A program made the position numbers and the translations under genes. Below, in pieces: positions 7,254 to 17,605 of a stretch of 47,910 nt of DNA. Under the pieces are notes generated by a model. That model did no database searches, had not been told where the DNA came from, and saw only the letters and a list, made by a program, of their open reading frames with translations. Source of the stretch: Saprospiraceae bacterium (GTDB lineage: Bacteria; Bacteroidota; Bacteroidia; Chitinophagales; Saprospiraceae); contig JADKBO010000041.1 in the NCBI GenBank assembly GCA_016715105.1, positions 1 to 47,910 of the forward strand, in the 5' to 3' direction. Every line of letters starts with the position of its first letter. Position 1 is the stretch's first letter.

Positions 7254-9427
7254 ATGCGCAAATCACTCATTTGGGGACTGTTGTTATTGACCAGTCTGCT
7301 CACATCTGTTAATGCTCAAAAAGAAATAACCCATGAGGATATCTGGAAATTGGGAACATTCCAAACCAAAAGTATTCCTGGATTTAACTTTATGAAGGAT
7401 GGCAGTAACTATTCCAGACAAGAAAGGACAAAGATTTCTGAATATGACATCACAACTGGAAGTAAAGTCCGAGACATATTTGATGCCAATACATACAAAG
7501 GTCAAAAAGGTTTTCCTGGGCAATTTGATGGCTATTCATTTGATGATACCGAAACCAAAATACTTTTGGAATCTGACAGTGAAGCCATATACCGACGATC
7601 TTCAAAAGCTGTTTTTCATATTTTTGATCTGACCAAAAATACGATGGTAGTGTTGGCAAAAGGTGAAAAGATTAGTAATCCGAGTTTTTCTCCAGATGGA
7701 TCAGCTGTTGCATATACCAAGGAAAATAATCTGTTTTATGAAGAACCATTCAAAGGATTGGTCACTCAAATAACCTTTGATGGAAAAAGAACGCCATTAT
7801 CAATGGAATGTGTGATTGGGTATATGAGGAAGAATTTTCTTTTACCCAAGCTTATGAATGGAATAAAACAGGAGACAAACTGGCTTTTCTCAGATTTGAT
7901 GAAACATTGGTCCCACAGTTTACCATGCAACTTTACCACAACAATGCTTATCCAGATGAAGAAACTTTTAAGTACCCAAAAGTTGGAGAAAAAAATTCCA
8001 TGATGTCTGTTTTAACTTATGATATAAAAAAAGGAACGGTAAAGAAATGCAACATTGGTGATCTTACTGAAATGTATATTCCCCGAATCAAATGGACGCA
8101 AAACAAAGATCAATTAGCCATTTTCAAAATGAACAGATGGCAAAATCACTTGGAAGTTTTGAATTATGATTTGAGTAAAGACAAGTATTATGTTTTAATT
8201 GATGAAGTAAATAAGTATTACATTGACATTACAGATGATCTTCAATTCCTTGAAAATGGAAAAGAATTTATATGGTCGAGTGAAAAAAATGGCTATAACC
8301 ACATCTATCTTTACGATATCAAAGGTCCAGAAAAAGCGGACTTGACTCCTGGAAATTTTGATGTTATTTCCATGTTATCAGTGGATGAGAAAGATCAAAA
8401 AATTTACTTTAAGGCTGCTATAAAGTCGCCAATGGAACACGGTATTTTCACTACTAATTTCAAAGGAAAAGATTTAAAAGAATTGAGTTCCGGAAGTGGT
8501 ATGAATAACGCTCAATTTAGCACCAACAATAAATATTTTGTTTGCACCAACAGTATGGCAAATGTTGCTCCCAACTACATAGTTTATGATCAAAAGGGCA
8601 TGGCAGTAAGAGTCATTGAGGAAAATAAGGATATCAAAGAAAAGCAAAGAGTCTATGGTACGAGTCATGTGCAGTTTTTTGACTTTACCACGTCTGAAGG
8701 TGTAAAACTGAATGGATGGATGATCAAACCCGCCAAATTTGACCAAAGTAAAAAATATCCGGTTTTCATGACACAATATTCAGGACCTGGCAGCCAGGAA
8801 GTGACTGAAAGTTGGATGGGTTCAGACTATTGGTGGTTCCAAATGTTAGCACAGAAAGGTTATATAATTGCATGTGTTGACCCAAGAGGAACTGGAGGAA
8901 GAGGGGAAGAATTCAAAAAAATGACCTATATGAAATTGGGACATTATGAAACCATAGATCAGATAGAAGCTGCAAAATATCTCGCTTCACAACCTTTTGT
9001 GGATGGTAAAAGAATTGGCATTTTTGGTTGGAGTTATGGTGGGTATATGAGCAGTCTTGCCATTCTGAAGGGTAATGATGTATTTAAAGCGGCTATTGCG
9101 GTTGCTCCTGTCACCAATTGGAAATGGTATGATTCTGTTTATACTGAACGGTACATGCGCACTTATAAGGAAAACAAGGATGGTTACGATCAAAATTCAC
9201 CGATCAATTTTACAGAAAGATTGAAAGGTGCCTATCTTCTTTGTCACGGACTTGCTGATGACAATGTGCATTTTCAGAATACTGCAGAAATGGCCAATTC
9301 GCTCATCGATGCCAACAAACAATTTGAGACGTATTTTTATCCAAATAGAAATCATGGAATTTATGGGGGTAATGCCAGAATTCATTTGTTTACCAAAATG
9401 ACCAATTTCATTTTGGCTAATTTATAG
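7254..9427 (+). CDS. S9B dipeptidyl peptidase IV-family serine peptidase, one frameshift
   Basis: The product of about 724 residues has a signal peptide (SLIWGLLLLTSLLTSVNAQ), a beta-propeller of the DPP IV type with AFLRFDETLVPQFTM, and an alpha/beta-hydrolase domain. The catalytic triad is visible as Ser in GWSYGGYMS (about residue 593), Asp in ADDNVH (about 668) and His in NRNHGIYG (about 700). The family removes X-Pro or similar dipeptides from peptide N-termini in the periplasm or outside the cell. The frame breaks at about 7785-7789: five A's in the assembly where six restore DGKKNAIINGMCDWVYEEEF across the join. The two halves overlap and no domain is missing, so an intact gene with a homopolymer error is most likely. 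Confidence 0.88.
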
Positions 9428-9469
9428 AATTCAAGCTGTCACAACAGTATAAAGCCAGTGGTAATTGAT

Positions 9470-10080
9470 ATCTGTGCTTGAAACAGCATTCTGGCTTATT
9501 CAACCCCAATTCGGGGTTGGAAGTCTGGGGATTTGGTTTCCCCGAGTTGCACTCGGGGCTATTCACATTGAACCCTTCGGGTTCTGAAAACTGACCATGA
9601 ATGTTGCAGATAACATTAGATGCACAAAAACAAAAAACTGACTGCTGACGACTGAAAGCTGACAACTCCGACCGAAGTTTCTGAATTGTCAAACTGCAAA
9701 TTAATATCTGTGCTTGAAACTGCATTCTGGCTTATTCAACCCCAATTCAGGGTTGGAAGACTGGGGATTTGGTTTCCCCGAGTTGCACTAGGGGCTATCC
9801 ACATTGAACCCTTCGGGTTCCAATAACAATCTATAAAAATTTACAGATCGCGCGGATAATTACGTAAGCACAAATAATATAAAAATGACTGCTGACAACT
9901 CCGTCCGAAGTTTCTGAATTGTCAAACTGCAAATTAATATCTGTGCTTGAAACTACATCCTAGTTAATTCACCCTTGGAAGTCGGGGATTCCGAGTTGCA
10001 CCGGGGATTCACATGAACCCTTGTTCTGAAACTGACCATGAAGCTGCAGATAACATAAGCAAAGCAAAAACGCTACTGAA
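9470..10080. repeat. Three tandem copies of a ~235-bp hairpin repeat
   Basis: The 731-bp gap between the peptidase and the GH16 gene has no gene. It holds three head-to-tail copies of one unit starting with ATCTGTGCTTGAAAC at 9470, 9706 and 9939 (periods 236 and 233). Each unit carries up to three inverted repeats: AACCCC/GGGGTT, CCCCGAG/CTCGGGG and GAACCC/GGGTTC. Copy one is intact, copy two has substitutions in the stems, and copy three has lost much of the stems by short deletions. A conserved tail, GAAGTTTCTGAATTGTCAAA, joins copies one to two and two to three. The function is unknown; a mobile non-coding hairpin element is possible. Confidence 0.75.
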
Positions 10081-10104
10081 AACCGATCCCCTGAAAAACT
10101 CGGA

Positions 10105-10154
10105 GCTCGTGGCTCATGGCTCGTGGCTTTCCGTTCTCCGTTCTCCGTTCTCGC
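10105..10154. repeat. Short simple-repeat block before the GH16 stop
   Basis: GCTCGTG and GCTCATG alternate three times at about 10105-10127, then CCGTTCT repeats about three times up to 10152. The block ends directly at the stop codon region of the GH16 gene. It is non-coding and belongs to the same repeat-rich intergenic stretch as the 235-bp units. Confidence 0.6.
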
Positions 10155-10158
10155 TTCT

Positions 10159-11989
10159 TTAAATTTTTAGAAATTTCCTGGTCGTAGTGAGTTGATTGGT
10201 CGTAGTAATCCTTGCAGAATATTGGCCCGCAGGAAGATCACCAACTTGAAGCGTAACTCTTTCAGATTGTATATTACCTTTCTTCAACACCAAATTACCA
10301 ATGGCATTAAAAATTTCTAAGTTATTCATTTTATAACCATCAACTGTGAAAGTCAACTCATCCTGAGTGGGCACGGGATGGATATTGATTGCGCGGTTGA
10401 GTTTATCTTCAATCACGCCAGTAGAAACTCCTCTAGCATATATTTGAAAATTATCAAAATAGTAGGTATGATTGGTAAAACTATTGGGTGCAAATAATAT
10501 GATCAATTGATTGACTGATCCATTAGGTACACTTTGATCGGGTCGATCTAAGTATGGAATAACAATTCTCTCCCATTCATTTTGTTTTTTGGTAGTAGCT
10601 TGGTAACGGCTATGTCTGCCTGTAGGATAATTATTGGCAAGTGCGGTATTGGAATTTTCCAATTGAAACAAAATGGTACTTCCAATAGGTGCGTTGGTAT
10701 GAATATCCACATACAGTTTTTTCTCACCTGATGTAAATTGAGAAGCGTCTGTGATATCCGACATAGTGTAAACAAGTACGTCGTATTGGTCGCCACTGCT
10801 TCTTGCATATTTACCGCATAAGTCACTATCATTGATTGACGATTTTCCCGGATTTGGTGCATTGTCAGAGAAAACACCAGTGCTAGACTTTCTCGTTATT
10901 TTACCCGGAGTATCAAAGTCTTCCAAGGTAATGGACGGTGCTAACGCTCCTTCTGCTTTCACTGCAATTTCAAGCGTTGTTGTACCACAAGGCGTAGTAA
11001 CTAAAGCTTTAACTGCTCCTGAAGAAGTGCCAAATGTAACTCTGATGCTTTTGTCAGAACTAGTAGTGATGGTTGCACCTTCAGGTACAGTCCAAGCAGT
11101 TGTTGCATTTGTTGGCAAATTTTCAATCTTGTATTCTTTACCAGCTTCTCCTTGATTGACTTTTTGAGCACCGACAATGTATGGTTGATCAACCAAATCG
11201 TAAACTCTGATGTAATCAATTTGATAATTTTGAGGAAAAACAGTAGACCCATCAGGATTACCTGGCCAACCTCCGCCTACAGCCATATTTAATAAGAAAT
11301 GAAATCTTTGGTTAAATGGCCAATTTTTTCCGGAAAGATCACTCGGCTTTTTCTCATTGTATAAATACCCATCTACAAACCATTTGATGCTATTTTCTTT
11401 CCACTCTAGTACATAATCATGAAAGCCTTCGTTCAACCCTTTTCCTTGATTCACGAAACTACCCGTAACGCTCGCATTATTTGGCCAAGGGTCTCCAAAA
11501 TGCAAAGTTCCATGAGTTGTAAATGGCTCATGACCAAGGTACTCCATGATATCCAATTCGCCGCTTCTAGGCCAGTCGCCATAAACTCGATCAGTCGGCA
11601 ACATCCAAAATGCAGGCCATATTCCCTGACCAACAGGCATTTTCAACCTTGCTTCTATTCTTCCGTATTTAATATCTACCTTGTTGTTTGTTCTGATCCT
11701 TGCAGAAGTATATTGTCTTCCATTTCCACCTGTTTCTCTTTTTGGCAGCAATGGTCAAAATCCCATTGCTCACTGTTGCGTTGGTGTTTGTATACCATTG
11801 TAATTCATTATTGCCCCACCCACAAAGATTGTTGTCACACCCATCACCAATTTCATAGTTCCAATTGTTTGTGTTTAAGGATGTTCCGTCAAATTCATCT
11901 GCCCAAACTAATTTTGGACACTGCGCTTTACCAACTATTGCAAAGCTCATAATAAATATAAAACTGAAAATTTTGTGTGCAAGTGACAT
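10159..11989 (-). CDS. Secreted GH16 endo-beta-glucanase with T9SS sorting domain, one frameshift
   Basis: The joined protein has about 610 residues. A signal peptide (SFIFIMSFAIVGKAQ) leads into a GH16 domain (about 25-270) starting CPKLVWADEFDGTSLNTNNW and holding the catalytic ELDIMEY at about residue 145. A PKD/Ig-like module (about 275-350), a carbohydrate-binding-like module with LEDFDTPGK and YYFDNFQIYA (about 355-525), and a type IX secretion C-terminal domain (NIHPVPTQDELTF, LPAGQYSARI) follow. GH16 enzymes of this form usually cut beta-1,3 or mixed-linkage glucans such as laminarin. The frame breaks at the five T's 11739-11743; removing one restores AAKRETGGNGRQYTSAR. The start is set at the ATG at 11989 because the signal peptide begins there, not at 12025. 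Confidence 0.88.
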
Positions 11990-12083
11990 GGCTAACGATT
12001 TATGTGGTAAAAAATACAGTCGCAATATATTGTGATTTGATTACTTTGTTAGCAAGAAAAATAAAGAGATCGAAAAAAAAATT

Positions 12084-12225
12084 AGCTATCAGCTGTCAGT
12101 CGTCAGCTGTCAGTTTTCATTTTGCAACTGGTTAGAACCTAATGATTAGCTCCGTGCAAAGCATGGAGGTTATAAAAACTCAAATACCTACACCCCGAAT
12201 TGGCCCGAATTGGGGTTGAATAGTT
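12084..12225. repeat. Inverted relics of the intergenic repeat family
   Basis: At 12084-12118 a CAGCTGTCAGTCGTCAGC run closely matches the reverse complement of 9634-9670 (two mismatches in about 28 bases). At about 12196-12220 CCCGAATTGGGGTTGAAT is the reverse complement of the first hairpin of the 235-bp unit. The GH16 gene is therefore flanked by related non-coding repeats in opposite orientation. No gene is visible between 12026 and 12247. Confidence 0.55.
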
Positions 12226-12247
12226 GATCTAATTTGGTTTGAACCAA

Positions 12248-12793
12248 TTAATTATCCTTAAAGACCTGGATCAAAAAAGCAATTTGCGACTTTATTTTGA
12301 GATTTTTTGGTTCAATCATCGACAAACCATAGGCTTTTCCTTTCTTCACCCCATACAAAAGTGAAACTTTATTTTGTTTATCATCGACGGTCCACACAAT
12401 GTAGTCTCTATTTTTGGAGGCATCTATTTTATTGACTGCATAGCCCATTTCTTTATAGTGATCTGATTCCCAGATATAATAGTCTTCAACAAAAAGAGAA
12501 TCCTCCATTGCAACTTTATAAAAAGGAAATTTCTTCAATGGATTCTTTGTCAAAGAAATCACAATGGAATCTGCATTTCTATAAAAATATTGATTCGTCA
12601 ACTTATTTGTACTAGAGAGTACCCACATACCCGGCAATTTCATAGTATCATTATCCCCAATTGCCGCAAATGTTTCTTTTACATTATTTTGGTTATTTAC
12701 CTCACCTGATTTTTTTGTTGTGCTGCATGATTGCATGATTACAATTGACACAAAACCAATCAATAAACTGAATAAATAATTGTTGTTTCTCAT
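12248..12793 (-). CDS. Lipoprotein of unknown function
   Basis: I do not recognise this family. The 181-residue protein starts with a lipoprotein signal (LFSLLIGFVSIVIMQSC, Cys about residue 23) and is followed by a polar linker. The rest predicts mixed strands, with FYKVAMEDSLFVEDYYIWESDH and YIVWTVDDKQNKVSLLYGV, compatible with a small beta-rich periplasmic domain. It ends in hydrophobic ALSMIEPKNLKIKSQIAFLI-like sequence without a membrane anchor. It lies 3 bp downstream of the mvaD stop on the same strand, so the two are probably cotranscribed, although no link to isoprenoid synthesis is evident. Confidence 0.7.
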   Translation of the reverse strand: MRNNNYLFSLLIGFVSIVIMQSCSTTKKSGEVNNQNNVKETFAAIGDNDTMKLPGMWVLSSTNKLTNQYFYRNADSIVISLTKNPLKKFPFYKVAMEDSLFVEDYYIWESDHYKEMGYAVNKIDASKNRDYIVWTVDDKQNKVSLLYGVKKGKAYGLSMIEPKNLKIKSQIAFLIQVFKDN

Positions 12794-12796
12794 TTT

Positions 12797-13836
12797 TTAT
12801 AAAATTTTTTGAGCTCCCTGCCCTACTCTATCATTAATAACCTTGGTATCAGGCGATAAAGTAGTTTTCAAAAATGCTGACACTTCTTCCTTGCAATCAT
12901 CAGGATAAAGTAAGTGAATATTTGGGCCAGCATCTAATGTAAAATATACTGGCAAACCCGTATCGTTTCTGAAAGCCCTGATTTTAGCAATCAAACTGAG
13001 TGATTCTGGTGCCATCAAAATAAAAGAAGGCGTGCTAGCCATCATGAGCGCATGTAATGTCATCGCCTCCAATTCCAATAATTCACCAAACCGCTTGAGG
13101 TCACCATTTTCCAGATAATCCATTAAATTTACGCAGTGTTTTTGTGCTTGGGCATACCTTGCTGTAGCATACGGATTTCCTTCCATAAGGCCATGACCAG
13201 CTGAAGAAGAAACACTTTTTTCTTTGTTTGATACTATGATGATGTCATCGTGGAAATCCAAAAAAATAGGATGAAGATAAGGTTCAATCCCCACAGCAAA
13301 TTCATCCGACGCATAAGGGATTTGGTCGTTTTTGCCCCAAACCGCTGCACTTTTAAATAACGATCTCGCTGCACTCCCACTGCCCATCCTTGCATATGCG
13401 GATACTTTTTCAAAAAATCTTCTCCTTGAGTAATTTCACCTGTGATAACTTGATGAGCGTCAACCAAACAAGCAGCCAATGCTGACATTCCAGAAGCAGA
13501 TGAAGCAATGCCAGCAGAATGAGGAAAAGTGTTGGTAGTATCTATCTTGATTGTATGGTCCTTGAGCCAAATAAAATCATCAGAAACTTGATTCAAAAAT
13601 TGGATAGACTTTTGTGCAAAATCAGGTTTTTCTTGACCCTCGAATAAAAATTGAATATCTAAATCCTGATGATTATTTGCTTTTGATTCCCATCCAAAAG
13701 ATGTAATAGTTTTTGCTTCTGAAAGAGTGAAAGACACGGAAGTATTTTTTGGATATTGCCTTCCATATTTTCCCCAATATTTTACAATGGCAATATTTGA
13801 AGGGCTTTCCCATTTGATCATTCCAGAATCTAACAT
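12797..13836 (-). CDS. mvaD: Diphosphomevalonate decarboxylase, one frameshift
   Basis: MvaD decarboxylates mevalonate 5-diphosphate with ATP to give isopentenyl diphosphate. The N-terminal SPSNIAIVKYWGKYG is the family signature, FPHSAGIASSASGMSALAAC is the GHMP-kinase phosphate loop, and ARMGSGSAARSLF is the second signature near the active site. The frame changes inside the five T's at 13406-13410 (plus strand): one more base gives KKVSAYARMGSGSAARS and a single protein of about 347 residues, normal for the family. The first ATG is at 13836. The gene implies a mevalonate rather than a purely MEP route to isoprenoids, which occurs in part of the Bacteroidota; no other mevalonate gene is in the window. 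Confidence 0.9.
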
Positions 13837-13895
13837 CAATTTTGTTTTTTCATTTTGGCAAAATTATAAAAGTTTGCTACAACCAAAAATCCTGA

Positions 13896-14549
13896 CTAAG
13901 ACAGTTCATTGATCATATAGTAAAAAAGCAAAGATTGGGTAAGATCATTGGTCAATAAAATGGACTCATCGATGTCATTGAGTAATCTTGTATTACCTGG
14001 CACTGAAATATGCGCAGGCTTTAAAATTTGGCAAACTTTTTTGTCTTGGTAGACCAATTTAAATCTTTCATTGTCGTCAAATTTTATCCCTCCAATCACA
14101 TTCCCCAAGTAATCTTTGAGATTATAGTCTTGGTCAATATTTCCTATTTTTACGCCATTTTGATAAATCTCTGTTTGATCGCCAGTTATCATAAATCCTG
14201 CATCCAAACTAGAAGTTTTGACACATAACAATGAAGTGTTTTCGACAGCTGTTTTTTCCAATTGAAAATAAACAAGATCTTCGTTGAAAATGGATTTGAT
14301 CATCCCAGAATAACATCCAATTTTGAGCATACCAATCTTCAAAACTTCTGCGCTCAATCTTTTATATTCGTCCAATTCCATTGGAACGAAATCTTGAAAC
14401 TGCTCTAAAATAGTCTCGCGCATATTTTTCAACTGCCCGATCAATTTAGATTTTGGATTATTTATAGAAACTGAAAATTTGTATAAGTGGTACAAAACAA
14501 AGCCCAAGGCAGCGCCTATCAAAATTATGGCAGCCAGATTCCTGATCAT
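13896..14549 (-). CDS. Membrane-anchored protein of unknown function
   Basis: I do not recognise this 217-residue protein. It has one N-terminal membrane segment (NLAAIILIGAALGFVLYHLYKF) that is likely an uncleaved anchor, then a helical region, then a strand-rich part with repeating short blocks such as AGFMITGDQTEIYQNGVKIG and LKDYLGNVIGGIKFDDNERF. That alternation of turns and strands resembles tubby/LURP-type beta barrels, but this is a weak visual impression. It lies between mvaD and rpoD on the same strand, 59 bp before mvaD and 62 bp after rpoD. Role unknown. Confidence 0.7.
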   Translation of the reverse strand: MIRNLAAIILIGAALGFVLYHLYKFSVSINNPKSKLIGQLKNMRETILEQFQDFVPMELDEYKRLSAEVLKIGMLKIGCYSGMIKSIFNEDLVYFQLEKTAVENTSLLCVKTSSLDAGFMITGDQTEIYQNGVKIGNIDQDYNLKDYLGNVIGGIKFDDNERFKLVYQDKKVCQILKPAHISVPGNTRLLNDIDESILLTNDLTQSLLFYYMINELS

Positions 14550-14611
14550 TTCAAATATTTATAGCAGTTGTAAATACAAATAATACGAGCATAGCTTTGA
14601 AATCAGTACTT

Positions 14612-15475
14612 CTATAAATAAGTACGCATGGTGCCAGAATTCATTGACTTTTTGAGTCTTCTCAAAGCTCTGTCCTTGATCTGTCTTACCCTTTCTCTTG
14701 TAAGTCCATACAATTCACCGATTTCTTCCAAAGTCATGGCTTTGCTATGATCAATGCCAAAATACGCAGACAAAACTTGAGTTTCTCTTGGTGATAATGC
14801 TGCTAAGCCATATTTTACTTCATCCCTGAGTGATTGCTCCATCAGTTGTAGATCAGGACTATCTTCATCACCCAAAGACATGGTATCAACCATGGAAACT
14901 GAGTTTTCGTCTTCCGTCAATGGTGCATCAACAGATAAGTGTCTTCCTGCTCCGGATAGAACGGAAGCAACATCATTTGGATTAATACCCAAAAGCTCAC
15001 CCAATTCTTCATTGGTTGGTTCCCTTTCAAACTGTTGCACAAAAGATAAATATGCCTCATTTACTTTGGAATACATATTCACTTTATTAAGAGGCAATCT
15101 CACCATTCTAGAGTATTCAACAATGGCCTGCAGAATAGATTGCCTAATCCACCAAACGGCATAGGATATAAATTTAAATCCTTTGGATTCATCAAACCTT
15201 TTAGCGGCTTTCATAAGACCCACGTTCCCTTCATTGATCAAATCGCTCAAAGAAAGTCCATGATTTTGGTATTGTTTGGCCACAGAAACAACAAACCTCA
15301 AATTGGCTTTTGTCAATATTTCAAGTGCTCTGCTATCTCCCTCTCTGATCCTTTTAGCAAGGTCAGTTTCTTCTTCTGGCGTCAACAGCTCTATTTTACC
15401 TATATCGTTTAGATATTTGTCTAGGGCCATTGATTCCCTAGAAGTAATTTTATTTGTTATTTTAAGCTGTCTCAT
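14612..15475 (-). CDS. rpoD: Primary RNA polymerase sigma factor (sigma-70/RpoD)
   Basis: This is the housekeeping sigma factor that recruits RNA polymerase to promoters. The 287 residues match the compact Bacteroidota form that lacks the long region 1.1 and non-conserved insert. Visible blocks are region 1.2 (ALDKYLNDIGKIELLTPEEE), region 2 with NLRFVVSVAKQYQNHGLSLSDLI and FKFISYAVWWIRQSILQAI, region 3 (RMVRLPLNKVNMYSKV), and region 4 with MTLEEIGELYGLTRERVRQI for -33 contact. The start MRQLKITNKITSRES is typical. Its unusual specificity in this phylum explains the TAnnTTTG boxes seen in this window. Confidence 0.96.
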   Translation of the reverse strand: MRQLKITNKITSRESMALDKYLNDIGKIELLTPEEETDLAKRIREGDSRALEILTKANLRFVVSVAKQYQNHGLSLSDLINEGNVGLMKAAKRFDESKGFKFISYAVWWIRQSILQAIVEYSRMVRLPLNKVNMYSKVNEAYLSFVQQFEREPTNEELGELLGINPNDVASVLSGAGRHLSVDAPLTEDENSVSMVDTMSLGDEDSPDLQLMEQSLRDEVKYGLAALSPRETQVLSAYFGIDHSKAMTLEEIGELYGLTRERVRQIKDRALRRLKKSMNSGTMRTYL

Positions 15476-15679
15476 TCAATATTCGTTATAAAACTTCTAA
15501 TTTATAGTACAGATTCTTTGATGAAAAAGTTTCAACCTAAACTACACTCGGCTGATTTTTATTCTTTGTTTTTGCAAAATATTTCGAAAAACTTCAACAA
15601 TTCACTCATATAATCCTTTATGAATAAATTGCATTTTGAAAATATTTTTCAAAGTACTTATATTATATAATTTTTGATC

Positions 15680-17014
15680 ATGATAGAGGGTAAAAATGAA
15701 TCAATAAGCGTCTTTTGGTTCAGAAGAGATTTAAGATTAAATGACAACGCTGGTCTATATCACGCGCTCAAGGAAAATCACCGTGTATTACCCATTTTCA
15801 TTTTTGACTTAAACATTTTAGATGAACTTCCAAGAGATGATGCCAGAGTTACCTTTATCCATGATCAACTTACCCATCTAAAACAAGAGATTGAGGCCTT
15901 TGGTTCATCATTGATGGTTTATCACGGTAGTCCAATAGACATATGGAGGAAAATACTAGACCAATATCAAGTCAAAGCAGTTTATACCAATCATGATTAT
16001 GAACCCTATGCTATACAAAGAGACGGGGAGATTAATTCGCTACTATCATCCAAAGGAATCCGTTTTCACACTTACAAAGACCATGTGATCTTCGAAAAAG
16101 ATGAAGTCTTGAAAGATGATGGATTACCCTACACCGTGTTTACACCTTATAAGAGAAAGTGGTTGGCGAAATTAGAATCCGAGGTGCAAAATGGTCATTC
16201 TTTTTATTTAGATTCATATCCAAGCTTATCCTATGCTGATGCTTTTTTCAAAACTGAAAATCAATTATTTCCAAGTTTAGCCGACATTGGTTTTGAAAGA
16301 TCAACACTTGAAATGCCACAAAAATCGGTGAGTCAAACACTCATTAAAGATTACGATGAAAAGAGGAATTTTCCTGCAATCAAAGGAACGTCAAGGCTGG
16401 GCATCCATTTTAGATTTGGTACGATTAGCATCAGAGAAAAAGCCCTTAAAGCTCAATCACTGAGCGATACTTTCTTCAGTGAATTGATTTGGCGCGACTT
16501 CTACAGTATGATTTTATATCATTTTCCAAAAGTTGCAACTCAGGCTTTTAAAGATGATTACAATAAAATCAATTGGGTCAACAATCAACAAGACCTGGAG
16601 GCGTGGAAAGCTGGAAAAACTGGCTATCCCATTGTGGATGCTGGGATGCGTGAATTGAATGCAACTGGATTTATGCACAACAGGGTGCGTATGATCACGG
16701 CAAGTTTCTTGACCAAACACTTGTTGATTGATTGGAAGTTTGGCGAGGCATATTTTGCAGAAAAATTATTGGATTTTGACTTGGCTAGTAATAATGGTGG
16801 TTGGCAATGGGCTGCAGGTTGTGGCACTGATGCTGCTCCTTATTTTAGAATTTTTAGCCCCGATGCACAAACAGAAAAATTTGACAAACATCTGCAATAC
16901 ATAAAAAAGTGGGTGCCAGAGTATGGTACAAATAACTATGTAAAACCTATTGTTGATCACAAAGAAGCCCGCGAAAGATGCTTAAGCACCTTTAAGGCTG
17001 CTTTATCTTCTTAA
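15680..17014 (+). CDS. phr: Deoxyribodipyrimidine photolyase (cryptochrome/photolyase family)
   Basis: The enzyme uses FAD and blue light to split cyclobutane pyrimidine dimers in DNA. The about 444-residue sequence opens with SVFWFRRDLRLNDNAGLYHAL, the antenna-binding half. The C-terminal FAD-binding half includes ELIWRDFYSMILYHFP, DAGMRELNATGFMHNRVRM, LLIDWKFGEAYFAEKLLDFD, ASNNGGWQWAAGCGTDAAPYFR and IFSPDAQTEKFD, all hallmark class I positions. The start is taken as the ATG at 15680; a TTG at 15674 is also in frame. It ends 12 bp inside the convergent response-regulator gene. It is not a clear cryptochrome, and either CPD repair or a 6-4 variant is possible. Confidence 0.94.
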   Translation: MIEGKNESISVFWFRRDLRLNDNAGLYHALKENHRVLPIFIFDLNILDELPRDDARVTFIHDQLTHLKQEIEAFGSSLMVYHGSPIDIWRKILDQYQVKAVYTNHDYEPYAIQRDGEINSLLSSKGIRFHTYKDHVIFEKDEVLKDDGLPYTVFTPYKRKWLAKLESEVQNGHSFYLDSYPSLSYADAFFKTENQLFPSLADIGFERSTLEMPQKSVSQTLIKDYDEKRNFPAIKGTSRLGIHFRFGTISIREKALKAQSLSDTFFSELIWRDFYSMILYHFPKVATQAFKDDYNKINWVNNQQDLEAWKAGKTGYPIVDAGMRELNATGFMHNRVRMITASFLTKHLLIDWKFGEAYFAEKLLDFDLASNNGGWQWAAGCGTDAAPYFRIFSPDAQTEKFDKHLQYIKKWVPEYGTNNYVKPIVDHKEARERCLSTFKAALSS

Positions 17015-17605
17015 TTTCACTGTAGCCTGTGAGCGACTATTCACTTCCAATTTTGCATAGGATTTTTTCAAATGCGTTTTCACTGTGTTGATGGAAATAA
17101 AATGTTTTTGAGCAATTTCCTCATTGTGTAAACCACTGGATAAATCAATCAGTAATTCATATTCTTTTGAAGTTAATTTTTCAACCAACGATTCATTGAT
17201 TTCTTCCAAATTGAGATAACCTGAAGCTGTTTGCCGACTGATTCTAAAGGCGGTAATTTCAATTGTCGCAACGATGTCCTTTTTTTTGAATGGCTTTACA
17301 ATATAGGCTTGTGGAAGTAAATTTTTAGCTAAGTCGAGTGTGTAACTATCTGAAAAAGACGTAATGAAAATAAAAGGTATCTGATATTTTTCATTGATGA
17401 TTTTTGCAACATCCAAGCCAGACATAGAATGGTCTAATGCAATGTCCAGTAAGATCAGCTGCGGCTTTTGGTGATAAATCATGTCCAAAGCAGTCATTCC
17501 ATCATAAGCCTGGCCAGTAATCACATGCCCTTCCCGTCTGAGAATCATGGCTAAATCTTCAGAAATCACAGGCTCATCTTCCACAATCAAAATACGGATA
17601 CTCAT
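17003..17605 (-). CDS. LuxR-type response regulator
   Basis: The 200-residue protein has a receiver domain (1-120) with DEP near residue 11, the phosphoacceptor aspartate in LILLDIALD (about 54), the switch Thr/Ser in FIFITSFSD and Lys in IVKPFKK. The C-terminal helix-turn-helix (about 138-200) is LuxR/GerE-like: LTSKEYELLIDLSSGLHNEE, IAQKHFISINTVKTHLKKSY. The family binds DNA as a dimer after phosphorylation. It shares a 4-base ATGA overlap with a 47-residue open reading frame, which follows a HisKA_2 kinase, so the three are almost certainly one translationally coupled operon with the kinase as its partner. Confidence 0.93.
   Translation of the reverse strand: MSIRILIVEDEPVISEDLAMILRREGHVITGQAYDGMTALDMIYHQKPQLILLDIALDHSMSGLDVAKIINEKYQIPFIFITSFSDSYTLDLAKNLLPQAYIVKPFKKKDIVATIEITAFRISRQTASGYLNLEEINESLVEKLTSKEYELLIDLSSGLHNEEIAQKHFISINTVKTHLKKSYAKLEVNSRSQATVKLRR

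Noticed and set aside
9417..9725. 102-residue minus-strand frame
   Set aside because: Reads through the first hairpin repeat unit and the end of the peptidase gene; no coding signal.
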